Origin: Plenodomus lindquistii
Lineage: Eukaryota > Ascomycota > Dothideomycetes > Pleosporales > Leptosphaeriaceae
Length of the DNA stretch: 64,000 nucleotides
NCBI GenBank assembly: GCA_025504975.1
Contig: JANUWI010000003.1
Location: 2,666,001-2,730,000, forward strand
Direction: 5' to 3'
Shown: piece by piece, positions 34,406-45,450 of the stretch
How the letters are laid out: every line of letters begins with the position of its first letter
Position numbering within the stretch: the first letter of the stretch is position 1
The notes under the pieces: generated by a model
Told to the model about the DNA's origin: nothing
Seen by the model: only the letters and a program-made list of their open reading frames with translations
Database searches by the model: none
Made by a program: the position numbers and the translations under genes

Positions 34406-34677
34406 TGCTTGGAATTATGACATCCAGTCGCGTGTGGGCATGGCAATGTGATGTTGTGTCGTTTGAAGGCTCATGGGTTGGGTGGAAGTGGAACGGGTCG
34501 GGTACTTGGTAGTGGGTCCAGGGGAACAAGCAACGTCATTGGTTGCTGGCACGCGTTTAGCGATGCTGTTCACTTCGTCTCGGGTTGGCGTCGTGGCATC
34601 CTTTTACATTGTGTAGTTCTGCTCTACAAATTGGGACTCAAGACGACTTGGAAGCTTCCGAGGTACATGTAATCACC
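34406..34677. promoter_or_regulatory. Divergent promoter between PFA4 and ALG12, with a start-stop uORF
   Basis: 272 bp between opposite ATGs. At 34667-34672 the + strand reads ATG TAA, a minimal start-stop element ending 5 bases before the ALG12 ATG. If transcribed it could lower ALG12 translation. Confidence 0.45.
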
Positions 34678-36513
34678 ATGGCTATCCCAACGTGGCCATT
34701 CTACCTCCTCATCCCTACATTTATTCTCCTGCACCTCTTCGCGTCACCGTATACCAAGGTCGAAGAATCGTTCAATCTACAAGCCATCCATGATATCCTG
34801 ATTCATGGCATCCCGTCTCAAAATGCAGACCAGTTTTTGACGGCAAATTACGATCATGTGTCGTTTCCAGGCAGTGTGCCACGGACGTTTGCTGGCGCGT
34901 TGGTTTTGAGCGGACTTTCGAGACCATTTATTTGGTTGGTGAGGGATGTGGCGCAGTTGCAGTTTCTCGGTATGTAATTGATGCAACCGTTATTTGTGTA
35001 TAAGGCTGATATGTAGTAAAGCGAGGGGTGTGTTGGGCATGTTGAATGCAGCTGCGCTCATAGCCTTTGGACGAAGCATACAGCAGCCTGGAGCCTTTGG
35101 GTCGAGTGCGGGGATATGGTATGCGCTGTTCCAGGCGAGCCAGTTTCATGTAATTTACTATGCGTCGAGAACATTGCCCAATATGTTTGCCTTTGTCTTC
35201 AGTAAGTCGTTGTTGCTGTGAAGAGTCTTGAACATTGCGTTAATCGCATCTTAGGCAACTTGGCACTACGCAGTCTGTTGAATGCGTATGCTCTGCCTTG
35301 GAGCCGCCAAGACGTCTCGAGATACCAGAGACTAAGTCTCTACCTACTGACCATTGCTGGCATTGTGTTCCGCTCTGAACTCGCTCTTCTAGTTGGTACC
35401 ATCACACTCTACCTCTTAATCACGCAACGCATCTCTATTACCACCGTCATCATTCCCGCAGGTCTAGGTGGTCTCATCATTGGTCTCCTCTGCACTGTAC
35501 CCCTAGACTCTTTCTTCTGGCAATCCTTTCCCCTCTGGCCCGAATGGACCGCATTCTACTACAACACCATCCAAGGCCATTCCGCAGACTGGGGCGTGTC
35601 GCCCTTCCCCTACTACTTCACCAACGCTCTGCCACGACTCATGCTCAACCCAGCAACCTACCTCCTATGCATCCCCGTCGCCCTCCTAAACGTAGCAACT
35701 CGCCGTCGCAGCCTAGATCTCCTCATCCCTCTCCTCTCCTTCATAGCACTCTACAGCTTCCTCCCCCACAAAGAATGGCGCTTCATCCTATATACCATCC
35801 CCGGTCTCACCGCCGTCGCTGCAGCAGGCGCATCCTGGATCTGGCAACGTCGCGGGAAATCCATCATCTACTCCTTCCTCAGCCTCTTCCTCGTAGGCTC
35901 AGTCCTCCTGTCATTCGCCACATCCACCGCAATCCTCGGCATCTCAAGCCTCAACTATCCCGGCGGCGAGGCACTACACTACCTCCACCATGGCCTCTCC
36001 CACTCTCGCTCTCAAACACCAAACCGCCATTTCTCAGTACACTTAGACAATCTCGCCTGCCAGACTGGTGTAACGCGCTTCCTTGAGGCGCACAGTCCTA
36101 GCGCGCAGACTATCCACGATATCCTGGACGCAGAAAAGACATTGCAGAATCGGACGTGGACGTACGATAAGACTGAAGATCCTTCAAAACTGCTAGACCC
36201 AATGTTTTGGGCGCAGTTTGACTATGTGCTTGCAGAGCGGCCGGAGAAGGTGATTGGGAGCTGGGCGGTTGTGCATGTTGTGTATGGTTTTGGTGGCGTG
36301 AGGGTGTTGAGGCCAGGAGAGAAGAGTGGCGTGGGAGAGGTGGAGGCTGTGTATGGTGGTGTGACGGAGGACAAGGTTAGTGACTGGACGGCGAGGGTCG
36401 CAGAGGCTTGGAAGAATGCCGAAGGGGTGTTACGAGAGAGCGTGTTCCGGGGGTACTGGGTGGAAGTCAAGATGGAGCCTAAGATTCGGATTTTGAGGAA
36501 TCAGTCGAAGTAG
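34678..36513 (+). CDS. ALG12: Dol-P-Man:mannosyltransferase Alg12 (GT22)
   Basis: Adds the eighth mannose (alpha-1,6) to the lipid-linked oligosaccharide in the ER lumen. Three exons, 34678-34969, 35022-35201 and 35255-36513, give 576 residues. The GT22 loop near the N terminus reads YTKVEESFNLQA, with the catalytic acidic residue. Multiple TM segments follow, and the conserved HKEWRFILY motif sits near residue 330. SFPLWPEWTAFYYNTIQGHSADWG is an Alg12-type luminal loop. The exon 2 acceptor (TAAAG) is weak but the only one that yields ARGVLGMLNAAALIAFG in frame. The other GT22 members (Alg9, Gpi10, Smp3) are the alternatives; the WGVSPFPYYFTNALPR block favours Alg12. Confidence 0.9.
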
Positions 36514-37057
36514 TCTTGTGCACGCAGTTATGTACGAAGGAGCTCGTTATTATTGTGTCCCCACCTCACGTTGAAAGCGTAACGCTCAAGCCTATAGAGC
36601 AGCGGGGAGTTAATAAAAGCTCTCAGGTCTAATATAGTATTATTTTTACCCTTTGTAGAGATTGCACAACTAATCTAAGCCTTTTTAGTAGACGGTTTAG
36701 TGTAGCCCTGTTAGCTACAGCGAACGGCGCCTCTAACTTTGGTGACTCAAATAAATACGAGCTCTTTCGTATCGGATCGTATGGACTGTATACGCATGGA
36801 AAACTACTGAATCACCCCAACGTGATCGGTTCCATCCAAAAGAAAAACATTGTTCACCTTCTCAATCCCCAACCCCCATCCACAAACAAACCCACAACAT
36901 TATCCCCCAACAACACACCCCTCACAATGCCCCCCTCCACCCACAAAATCCTCCCCAAACAAATTCTCCCCATCCCTTCCAACCCCCAAACCACCTAAAC
37001 GCCCCTTTCACACACAGCACTCCCCCGAGTGCCACAACCCAAAAAACATAACAAAAG
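36514..37057. other. Intergenic: AT-rich island followed by a C-rich, G-poor leader
   Basis: 544 bp. From about 36590 to 36790 the sequence is AT-rich with many TA steps, unlike its flanks. From about 36850 the + strand becomes almost G-free and C/A-rich until the ATG at 37058. No gene supported. Confidence 0.5.
36590..36790. repeat. AT-rich island, possible remnant of a mutated repeat
   Basis: The composition drops sharply (runs such as taatatagtattattttta) and TpA is frequent, as left by repeat-induced point mutation in Dothideomycetes. No ORF, terminal repeat or target-site duplication is visible, so calling it a transposon relic is inference. Confidence 0.3.
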
Positions 37058-37603
37058 ATGTCCTGCCCTCTCCCCCCCCACTACCAATCCCTCCTCCTCC
37101 GCAACGCCCAACCCCTCCTCCTCTCCCTCCTCCGCCCCCTCTACCCCCGAATCCCGTGGGACACGCTCTTCCTCCGCGTCATCCACTACCTCACCTCGCA
37201 CTCCATAGGCTTCCAATTCCCGTTCCTCTTCCTGTGTATCGCCATCGTCGTGTTTTCAGATTTCGGCATGTTGGTTTTACTCGCCAAACTAGCTGGGCTA
37301 GTGGGTGTAATGACGATTTGTGCGCTGGCGGTAGGGCAGTTGGTTTGGATTGTGGGGTGGAAGGTGGGGAGGTATGTGGTGAATAGTGTTTATCAGCCAT
37401 CGAAGATTCAATGCGCAGGCGCGATTTGGGTCTTTGGCGTGCTGTGTGGGGTTGCGATGTGTAAGGTTGGTTTGGTGGTGTTGATGTGGGGGATTTTGGG
37501 CGCCGTGGCGTTGAGGGTGCTGTGGTATGTGGTTGTTGGGGTTTTGCGGGATGCGAAGATGGTGTGTAGGTTTGTTTTTGGGGAAAAGGAGAAGGAGGTG
37601 TAG
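37058..37603 (+). CDS. Small hypothetical multi-pass membrane protein
   Basis: I do not recognise a family. One exon, 181 residues from the ATG at 37058. Residues 1-45 are Leu/Pro-rich. About four hydrophobic segments follow: FPFLFLCIAIVVF, LAGLVGVMTICALAVGQL, AIWVFGVLCGVAM, and VVLMWGILGAVALRVLWYV. A short charged tail ends EKEKEV. The topology suggests an integral membrane protein of unknown location. The nucleotide composition flips inside the gene: the first 190 bases are extremely C-rich and the last 330 extremely G/T-rich. The flip biases the codons, and some of the hydrophobic Val/Gly/Leu content may follow from it. A spurious ORF is possible but the length and TM regularity argue for a gene. 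Confidence 0.6.
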   Translation: MSCPLPPHYQSLLLRNAQPLLLSLLRPLYPRIPWDTLFLRVIHYLTSHSIGFQFPFLFLCIAIVVFSDFGMLVLLAKLAGLVGVMTICALAVGQLVWIVGWKVGRYVVNSVYQPSKIQCAGAIWVFGVLCGVAMCKVGLVVLMWGILGAVALRVLWYVVVGVLRDAKMVCRFVFGEKEKEV

Positions 37604-37970
37604 GCGTGGGAGGTGGTTACTGACTTGTGCTGACGACGTAGACTTACTTACAGTGTAGGCTTCTGAACAAGAAGCCTATTTGTACTAATATATCCTACTG
37701 TATAGGCTTCTGGACAAGAAGCTTGGGGGTAGGTATGTATGTAGGATGTACAGGCTTGGCTTCTGAACAAGAAGCAAGCAGGTAAGTAGGTTCGTACACA
37801 TCAATCACGCACCTATAAACGACCTTCGCCGTAGGACGATGGAGAGATACAAATTTGTCTTTTTCAGATGACTGCGCAAAATGCTTGTTCGAGTGATGAC
37901 TCGGCTAGATATCAAACGCCCCGACACCGGTATATGCAACCTCTGATCGTTTTCTCACAAGTCAACTACT
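37604..37970. terminator. Convergent 3' region with three related hairpins
   Basis: 367 bp between two facing stop codons. It holds three copies of an inverted repeat (listed separately), then unremarkable sequence up to the KRE33 stop. Confidence 0.45.
37656..37775. repeat. Three copies of a GCTTCT-loop-AGAAGC inverted repeat
   Basis: Copies at 37656-37678, 37703-37722 and 37758-37775 share the core GCTTCTGAACAAGAAGC (GGACA loop in copy 2). The first copy has a perfect 9-bp stem (TAGGCTTCT / AGAAGCCTA) with a 5-nt loop. The others keep at least the 6-bp stem. They could fold as RNA hairpins in either 3' UTR or be a protein-binding array. The function is unknown. Confidence 0.7.
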
Positions 37971-40900
37971 TCAACCGCGTTTTCCAGACTTGTGCTTTTT
38001 GCTCTTCTTCGCGGCGTTCTCTTTGAACTTCTCGGCTTCTTTGTATGCTTCTTCGACTGCCTCGCCGACCTTCCTCTTCTTCTCGCCTGTCTTGACAGCG
38101 ACAGTGACGCTGCTTGTTCCGCCATTCTTCGCTGTCTTGCTAACAGCGCGTTCGGCGTCTTCCCAAGCTGCTGCGGGAGCGCCGATTTCATACCTATCGT
38201 GTTTGTTAGCCGATGTCCCTGGAGAGATTCTGTCATGGTAAAGGTTTAGTAGACTTACCGATGCAAAGGCAGCGCATCAATCAAACTCCTCGCCCTTTCC
38301 CGTTCCTCGGCTAACACTTCGTCACCACCCTCCTGCAATTCTTCTTGGAGATCCTTCTCTAGTGGCTTAAATCGTTTCTCCACTGCTTCGTCCTCTCCCT
38401 CGATACCCGCGTCATCGATATCCATAGCCACAGGCATTGTCTCCTCGACCGCACCCTCAACGATACTCCGGAATGCTGTAGCAGCCTTCCGCACAACCTT
38501 TACGAACATGGCCATAAGCTGGCTGGAGTTGAGGTTCAGTTCTTTCTCCACATCTGAGAACTCTTTGCGTTGCAGACCGATGGCGAGGAGCAATGCAGTT
38601 TGTATGCCGCTAAGGCTGACTTGCTTCTTTAGACGCCCGGTGAAGTAGAGGTGTGCAATGGGCGGTAACATGTCGAGAATAACGTGGTAGTCTAGCATGT
38701 TGTTCGCATACGAGTCCAGACGCTTGAGGTCGAAGGGTGTGAACAGTGCATCTAGTTCTGTCTTTGTGATTGGTTTGGGTGCGAGCTCAGCGTCGAGTTT
38801 TGAACCCGCCGATGCGGACTGCTCGATAGACAGTGATGTTATTGAGGGGAAGCTGCGGAATTGGTAAGATAGTAGGGAGAGGAAGCGTTTCTGGAAGTCC
38901 TTTGCGAAGGCAGCGACCCAGCTACCGTCTGAAGTTGTGGTTTCTAGAGACCGCAGCATGATACACGTGTGTTCACCGGTGAGATCGTTGGGCGTTTGGC
39001 GGAGGTAAACGGGAACAAAGTTGGCGCGTTTCCAGAATTTGTGGAGAGGTGCAGTCAGACCGTAGGACACGCCTACGTAGTCGAGGCGTGGGGCTTTCAG
39101 TTCGGGGAGACGGGCAAAGAGAGGTGGCATCTCGTTTGCTTCCCTGACCTTGACGACGTCCTTTAGCAGCGAAGTATTCTCCAAGTCTTCCTCGGTGACT
39201 CGGCGCATCTGCTCAACTTCTTGTGGCTCAGATTCTGACAAGCTGGCCAATTTACCGTCATAGAACTCGACAAGGAGCTCGAGTGCCCGCGATCCGTAGC
39301 CCATCTTGACGTAGTCTGGGTTCGTTGCTATCCGTACAATGCGTGCACCTGAGAGGCTTGCGAAGTTCTCGTCCTGGAATTGCTGCGACACGATCCATGG
39401 AATTAGATCACCGCCCGCCCTTTGTCCTCTGCTCAAGCTGTTCAACACGCTCTCTCGGCTAATCTGACCTTCAAGTGCTACTTGGATAACACAAAGGGGC
39501 TCAGGCAGCTTGTTCTCCTCTGCAGGCGCTGTGAGGACGAATAGCTGATGAGCAGGCGCGTCAGACATTAGTTGTAAATCGTTTGGTGTGTTCTTGTAGT
39601 GACTTGCAACGTAGAGAGCCATCATCTTTTGCAAAAACTTCTCAGCCGCCGGGTTGTAGGAGAAAAGGGTATCGCGGTTGACGTGGAAAAGTTGGCATTC
39701 AGATGGATGTGGGCAGCCTTGGGTTGTCATCTTTGACCGTGGTAGTGTCGCGTCGAGACATAGGAGGTCGTTTAACCATCGTTCCACCGAATCGCCTTGC
39801 GCATAACGAATGGGTTCTGACAGTGTGATCTCGCGTAGTGAGCGGCCGGCCATGGAGGTCTCGTTTCCATCTTTGGTCTCTTTTCCGGTTGAACGATCCA
39901 CAACTTGGGTAGAGCCACCACCTGACTTGCCACGAGATTGCTCGCGGAGTTGTTGAATGAGCTTTAGCGATAGCGATCGACCAGTACCCTCATAACCATT
40001 GATGGTGGATGCCATGAACACCAAGTACGGTCCCATCAGTTTCCGCACTAGGGGCAGAGGGATTGCCGCAGCCTCATCAATAACCAGTAGTTCTGCCTGT
40101 CCAAGAATATGCGAGTCCTCTGGCTTCATGTACTGGATGATTTGTCGATGTTGGCGGTGGAGATCGATCCGCACAATAACCTTGTTCTGATCGGGCTGTG
40201 TCGACTGCATAATGCTGTAATCCTGGTGATCCACATATCCTAGCGCATCGAATCCCTTGAGGACGAATTCGAAGAGGGTCTTCAGGTTCTCTGGGCTGGG
40301 AGACGTGATGAAGATGTTGCTGTAGCCGTGCGCAACCGCCGCGGCGACTGCTACACCCAGAGCTGCAGACTTTCCTCGTCCACGAGCTGCCGTCAATGCC
40401 ACTGTACTCCGTAGCGTCTTCTGCACGATTGCATCAACGAACGTCAGGAGCGCCTTCGCCTGGTCCACCGTCTTTGCAAGTTTTACGAGATCGCCTACGG
40501 GCGGCGAGTCTGCCAGCGACTCCTTGATCTCTGCCAGCTCTTTCGCCTTGGGTGTCTTTCCTTCCAACTCTGGGTCTGGTGGCGCAAGCTGCTTGACGTG
40601 CTTTCCGCCTGAGATTGGGAGTACGTTGAGCTCGTCGTCCACGACCAAACAGCTGTCGCATTTGCCGAGGGATAGAATAAAGCGCTCGTTGAAGCGCGCC
40701 ACCACGTCGCTATGCGCCTCGGTCCGGTATCGCGAGTGAATGTCCATGGACAATGTGTATAGCTGCTTCAAGCTGCTCATGCCCTTCAGCAACAGAATGA
40801 CCAATCCTCCACCTTCGACCGTCTCAATGGTGCGCGCGAGTAGGTTTGGTGTGAGCGCCTCGAAGTCCTGGAGAATGCAAATGCCGTACGTGTTTCCCAG

Positions 40901-41398
40901 AATCTTCTCCGTCTCCTTGTAGTAGACATAGCGAATGTTCTGCGTCGACACGAACAGCTCAAAGGGGTCTTCGGTATCGACGTCGCGGATGCCGCGCTTA
41001 ATCTCGTTTTTGATCTTCTTCTCGCGCTTTTGTCGGTGACTGCAGGAGTCTTGTTAGCCTGCGCGCGCAAATGGGGCTGTTTCGCGGCGCACCTTGAGAA
41101 GCCCAGCAACTTGTTCTTGTAGGCCCATAGCACCGACTTGTTGAGCTTGACGTCTACATTGAGTAGGATGTGGTAGAGGTTGACAATGACGTCCTTTTGG
41201 CGATCGCCGACGACGACGAAGAAGCTGCGTTTCTTCTCCTACGGGATTGTAAGCTAACCTGCACAATTACCGTTGGTAAGTTGACCATACCTGAGCGCCA
41301 TTGCGGATCAATGCCGGTATACGGGAGTCACTGGAATTGTGTGAGTCTATCAGTCTGTCGTATTATTGCGATAACACCTACATTGCTTTCTTGGGCAT
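37971..41398 (-). CDS. KRE33: RNA cytidine acetyltransferase (Kre33/NAT10)
   Basis: A nucleolar enzyme that makes N4-acetylcytidine in 18S rRNA and, with Tan1, in tRNA. It is needed for 40S synthesis. Five exons: 41398-41382, 41330-41291, 41238-41093, 41039-38259 and 38193-37971, 1068 residues (yeast 1056). Exon 1 has only 17 nt (MPKKA plus two bases). The first blocks are DSRIPALIRNGAQ and EKKRSFFVVVGDRQKDVIVNLYH, as in the family. The RecA-like helicase module has the P-loop ARGRGKSA near residue 290 and a DEAAAIPLPLV Walker B. The GNAT acetyltransferase region follows (IVRIATNPDYVKMGYGSRALELL). The basic C-terminal tail, KKSKKHKSGKRG, is typical of nucleolar targeting. Confidence 0.97.
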
Positions 41399-41798
41399 CT
41401 TGACAGCTCCGTTGGCTTCCCCGCCTCTTCTCCGCTAACAGACTCTAACGTGGCGGCGCAAGTGCAAAAACCGGACAGTGTGAGTCGCAAGAAGATGTGA
41501 AACGGTTTTGGGGAGTTGCAATGGCAAAGACGCTGGTCTTGGTAGGTTGCACGTCGCGCGGTTCTCGAGGTTCCAGTCGTGAGCTGCGCCGAAGAATTAT
41601 TTTGGCGGCTTATCGATAAGAGTAACGCGCCGCGCCTGCCGTCAGCCTCGCCGCCTCGGTGCAACCTTTTGTAAAGTCTTACATTGGAAGTGATGCATCT
41701 AAAGAGCCAAATTCCCTCGCGAGTTAATCATTCTTCATGTTCTGTAGCTTCTTTTCTTTTCCACATTTGAGTCTACGGCAAAGCTTCCACTCTCTCCT
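41399..41798. promoter_or_regulatory. Intergenic: KRE33 promoter and 3' end of the DPP5-like gene
   Basis: 400 bp between two minus-strand genes. The 104-codon ORF across it does not look like protein. No site recognised. Confidence 0.4.
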
Positions 41799-44029
41799 CT
41801 ACGCTTTCCTACTCTCAGTGTACTTCTCCAACCCTACATGCTCATTGATCCAATCCAACACAACCTCATGCCACATCAACCCATTCTCCGGCTTCAACAC
41901 CCAATGATTCTCATCCGGGAACGTCAAAAACTGGCTCTCGACCCCTCTCGACTGTAGCACATTGAATGCAGCCAGTCCTTCACTAATCGTCAGCCTATAG
42001 TCCAACTCGCTATGAATAATCAAATGCGGTGTATCCCAATGCTGCACAAATCGCGAAGGATCCCACTTCGCCCAACCCTCGGGATTATCCCACAGTTTCC
42101 CCTTGAGGTCGTGGAAAGGAAAGTACAATTCTTCCGATGCCATTTGGCCCGTCATGCTGAAGACGCCGTCGTGCGTGACGAGGGCTTTGAATTTGCGGCC
42201 GAGGGGGTGGCCTTGGATCCAGTTCATCATGTACCCGCCATACGATGCACCGAGTGCAACAGCGCGCTTAGTGTCGACGTAGTCGAGGTTCTTCTCAATA
42301 TATTCGAATCCCAACACAATGTCTTCGTATGGCAGTCCGCCCCACTGGCCTTGGATAGCATCCACAAAGTCTTGCCCGTAGCTGGTACTTCCCGTGGGAT
42401 TGGGGCAGACGACTACATAGCCTTGCTCTGCGAAGACTGCGGGGTTCCAGCGCGTGCTCCAGCCATCGGTCCATGCACCCTGGGGACCGCCGTGGATGAG
42501 GTAAGCGAGTGGGTATGTTTTGTCTGGAGAGAAGTTGCTAGGTTTGACGACCCAGGCGTGGACTCGTGTATCTTTGCCTGCTCCATCGTAAAAGAACTGA
42601 CCGATTTGGTGGCGGGAGAGTCCAAACATGGAGCCTGAACGCGTGTTGGACGATATGTACTTGGTCGTGAGACAGTCTGGATTGGAGTTGTAGGGACGAT
42701 CGTCGATGGGTAGCGTGTACGATGTTTCCTCTGTTTTGTCGCTTCGCGCACTCAAAGGAACGAGAGAGTAGAGACTATTCTCAATGAGACTGGTAGATGT
42801 GAGGAATATGTCGCCATCCTTTAGAACTTGTGCTGCCGTGATGGTTCCACCTTGAACAAGGAGGCGTGGGAAATGCACCATATCACTATCAGGCTTTGGC
42901 GGGCCAGCAGCGTAGAGATTGCTACGTCCATATGCTTCGGCGGTGAAAAACAGAGTCCAGTCATCAGGGCTCCATGCGATGGACTGAGGGCTTTGGTCCC
43001 ACTTGCCCTTGCCGTCCTCCGAAGCATATAGTGGGGTAAGTTGCGATGGCTTCTGCCAGTCATGCATGATGAAAACTTGATTCTTGTCCGACTCATACCC
43101 ATCCCTCTTCATAGAGAGGAACGCGATCATCTTTCCAGAGTTTGACCAAGTTGGACTTGTGCTCGCTCCTTCAAAGCCCTCGATGACCACCTTCTCGATC
43201 TTGAGAGTACCCTTGGATCCCAAATCTTCCCAGAAGCTTTCAGATGCTGCAATGTAGATATTCGTCTTGGTATGCGTAGCCGGGTTGAGATCAGGGTCCT
43301 TGGAAGTAAACACGAGTCCATACTTTGATACATCGAAGTGGTCTTTGCCACCGAACGGCTCAATCGGACTTTCCAGCTTTGACCCGTGAAGAGCATTCGT
43401 CAGACTTGAAAGCTGCAGCTTGCCCTTCTTCTCGGAGAGTTTGCCCAGCCACAATGCATTGCGATTTTCGGTAACGTAGTGATCCCAGTGTCGTACGAAG
43501 CCCGATTTGTAGAGCTTTCCGGACGAAAGAGACTTCTCGGCCTTCTCTGGGTTGAACAGCGTACCATCAGGCTTAGCTTTGCCGGAGACGGCGAAAGCCC
43601 ATTCAGTTTCACTGAGAGAGTGAATCTTGAGATCGCCTACAGGTCCTTTAATGCTACCGGCTGTGTACTTGCTAAAGCGGCATCAGTCACAGTCTCCAAA
43701 ACTATTGCCAATTCATCATACCTGCTCTCAAAATTTCCAGCATCGCCAATTACCACGTCCGTCGTTCCATCCTCGTTCGAGTTCAAAAGCACAACAGTGC
43801 CATCGTCCAGCCAAGTAGCTTCACTCGCAGATGTCTTGTCAGTGATAAGGGTAGTCTGTCGAGATTCAGCATCTAAGATGCGAATCTCAGACTTCTTGGC
43901 ATGTTCGGAGAAGCTATATGTGGAAACGCTGTATAGGATTTTGGACGCGTCAGAATTCGGGCGGCCCTCTGACCGTCGCGGTGCTTCTAAGAGGACTTTT
44001 GGGTCGAACTTTGTCGCTTTGATGGTCAT
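41799..44029 (-). CDS. Prolyl oligopeptidase family peptidase, dipeptidyl-peptidase 5-like
   Basis: Serine peptidase of the S9C group, cutting dipeptides from N termini. Exon 1 is 44029-43722, exon 2 is 43671-41799, 726 residues. The N-terminal part is a beta-propeller (KILYSVSTYSF ... SPTWSNSGKMIAFLSM). The C-terminal alpha/beta hydrolase has the nucleophile in GASYGGYM, the Asp in HSELDYRL and the His in DENHWV, so the triad is complete. Secreted fungal DPP5 has a signal peptide, but here the first usable ATG gives MTIKATKFDPKVLLEAPRRS with none, suggesting a cytosolic homologue. Just upstream lies a branch-point/acceptor-like sequence (GCTGAC ... TTCTAG), so a 5' UTR intron or an extra first exon is possible. 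Confidence 0.9.
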
Positions 44030-44815
44030 GGTGGAATTACTAGAATATGCGACGTCAGCAAGATTTACGGTCGTATTGGACACCGCTGTTTCGGTGACTT
44101 GATAGATGATGGATGGATATCATGGGCATGGCGAGGAAGTGTTCGTGTACCACGCGCAGGCCTGTCCATACGACAGCTTTAAGGCATTTAAGTGAGAATG
44201 GAATGTGTTCAATGATGGGATATTCATGGGCTGGGCAGAAGAGCCTCTGCTGGAACGAAGTAGGCCATTTCTCATGAAGTCGCAACGTCGCGACCAGATC
44301 CAAACTGTGACGAGGAGAAAAACAGTCGTGACGATACGATTTCCACTACCATTGGAGAATGCAGAAAGATATTGACGGATTGCAAAGTAGACAGTATCGC
44401 TCCCCGGAGCTCGAGGAAGTGGGAGTTCCCGTTCACGAACTAAGGCCAAGGGAAGACATACCACGATTATAAAACTTAATGGTCACCAGTTCCCTTTTCA
44501 ATTCCAGTGGTATCTCGTGTATTGTTGAATGGTGTTCTAAAAGTGTCAAGATGATCGGTGCTAGCGAACCCCATTAAGTACGCGTTGGCCACCCCCTCCC
44601 GGCCCCCAGCCCCCGCCTTTAGTGACCCACCACCTGTAATCCCGTCACCGCACATTCGTTTTTACCCCTCCAAAATGTTTTCCTTGTTTGTCACATGCCA
44701 GAAACGGATTGATGAGTCAGAATGTCCACGTAGCGTCCCGGAATCTTTCCAAAACTTCATTATAAGATATCCAACTTCAGAAAACTCCAAAAGAAATAGT
44801 CCAAGGGATTTCAAA

Positions 44816-44925
44816 AGTCCTGTGGCGCAGTGGTAGCGCGTCGTTCTTATACTCGCCGTCACGTGATGGAGTGTATGACTCTTCATTCAAGTAATGCGAA
44901 TGTCGTGGGTTCGAGTACGTGTGAA
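44816..44925 (+). pseudogene. tRNA-Ile(UAU)-like pseudogene with an intron-like insert
   Basis: A good A box (TGGCGCAGTGG) gives a GCGC/GCGC D-stem, and the anticodon loop reads CTTATAC, placing TAT as anticodon. About 40 nt of intron-like sequence follows before the stem's other side. The B box GGTTCGAGTAC at 44908-44918 matches the consensus except near its end. The T-stem (GTGGG against ACGTG) does not pair, and the 5' acceptor AGTCCTG has no complementary CAGGACT downstream. It therefore looks like a decayed tRNA, or a tRNA-derived SINE head, rather than a working gene. Confidence 0.45.
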
Positions 44926-45099
44926 ATCCTTGGTCTTGGTGTGGTTAAATTGTAAGACTAACAGTTGTACGTAGACCCCACCAGGACTAGATCCGCCTTT
45001 TCCGGCTCTCCTTTTTGCTCTTGAATCCTCACTAGTAACTTTGTTCATGTGTGTGTAATGTGTGGGTAGGTAGGTGCTAAGTTTTGAATTTTGATATTT

Positions 45100-45450
45100 G
45101 GTCAAGGAATGTATATTTCTTTTGTCTGAACAGGATCCTAGAGTACTTGAACTACCTACAAATAAGCTCGTAGTGATTAAGTCGCCAGAAGTAATTACAG
45201 TGGTTGCTCACTGTAACTGTAAGTAAAGGCACGGGCGATCCTAGGTTTAATCCGTGACGGTAACCACCACAGCATACTAAAGTGCTACTAAGAGTTCTTA
45301 GATATTAAACGTATTCTCTAAAAGTAGTAGAGATATAATATAGTAGCTTGCTATACTTTTTATTACTTTCCTGCTACTGTATAGGCTCACACAATATGCT
45401 GTTAATGTGAGTGGTGGACACAATAAAAATAATCTTTTGTATTCAGGCTA
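45100..45450. repeat. AT-rich island, possible RIP-mutated repeat remnant
   Basis: AT-rich with many TA steps (agatataatatagtagcttgctatac) between GC-balanced flanks. It includes a B-box-like GGTTTAATCC at 45244, which could be a C-to-T/G-to-A mutated GGTTCGATCC. No ORF or terminal repeats. Origin as a mobile element is inference. Confidence 0.3.

Noticed and set aside
37695..45387. Shared 14-mer ctactgtataggct at 37695 and 45374
   Set aside because: A few 14-base matches are expected by chance in 64 kb, and the flanks do not align.
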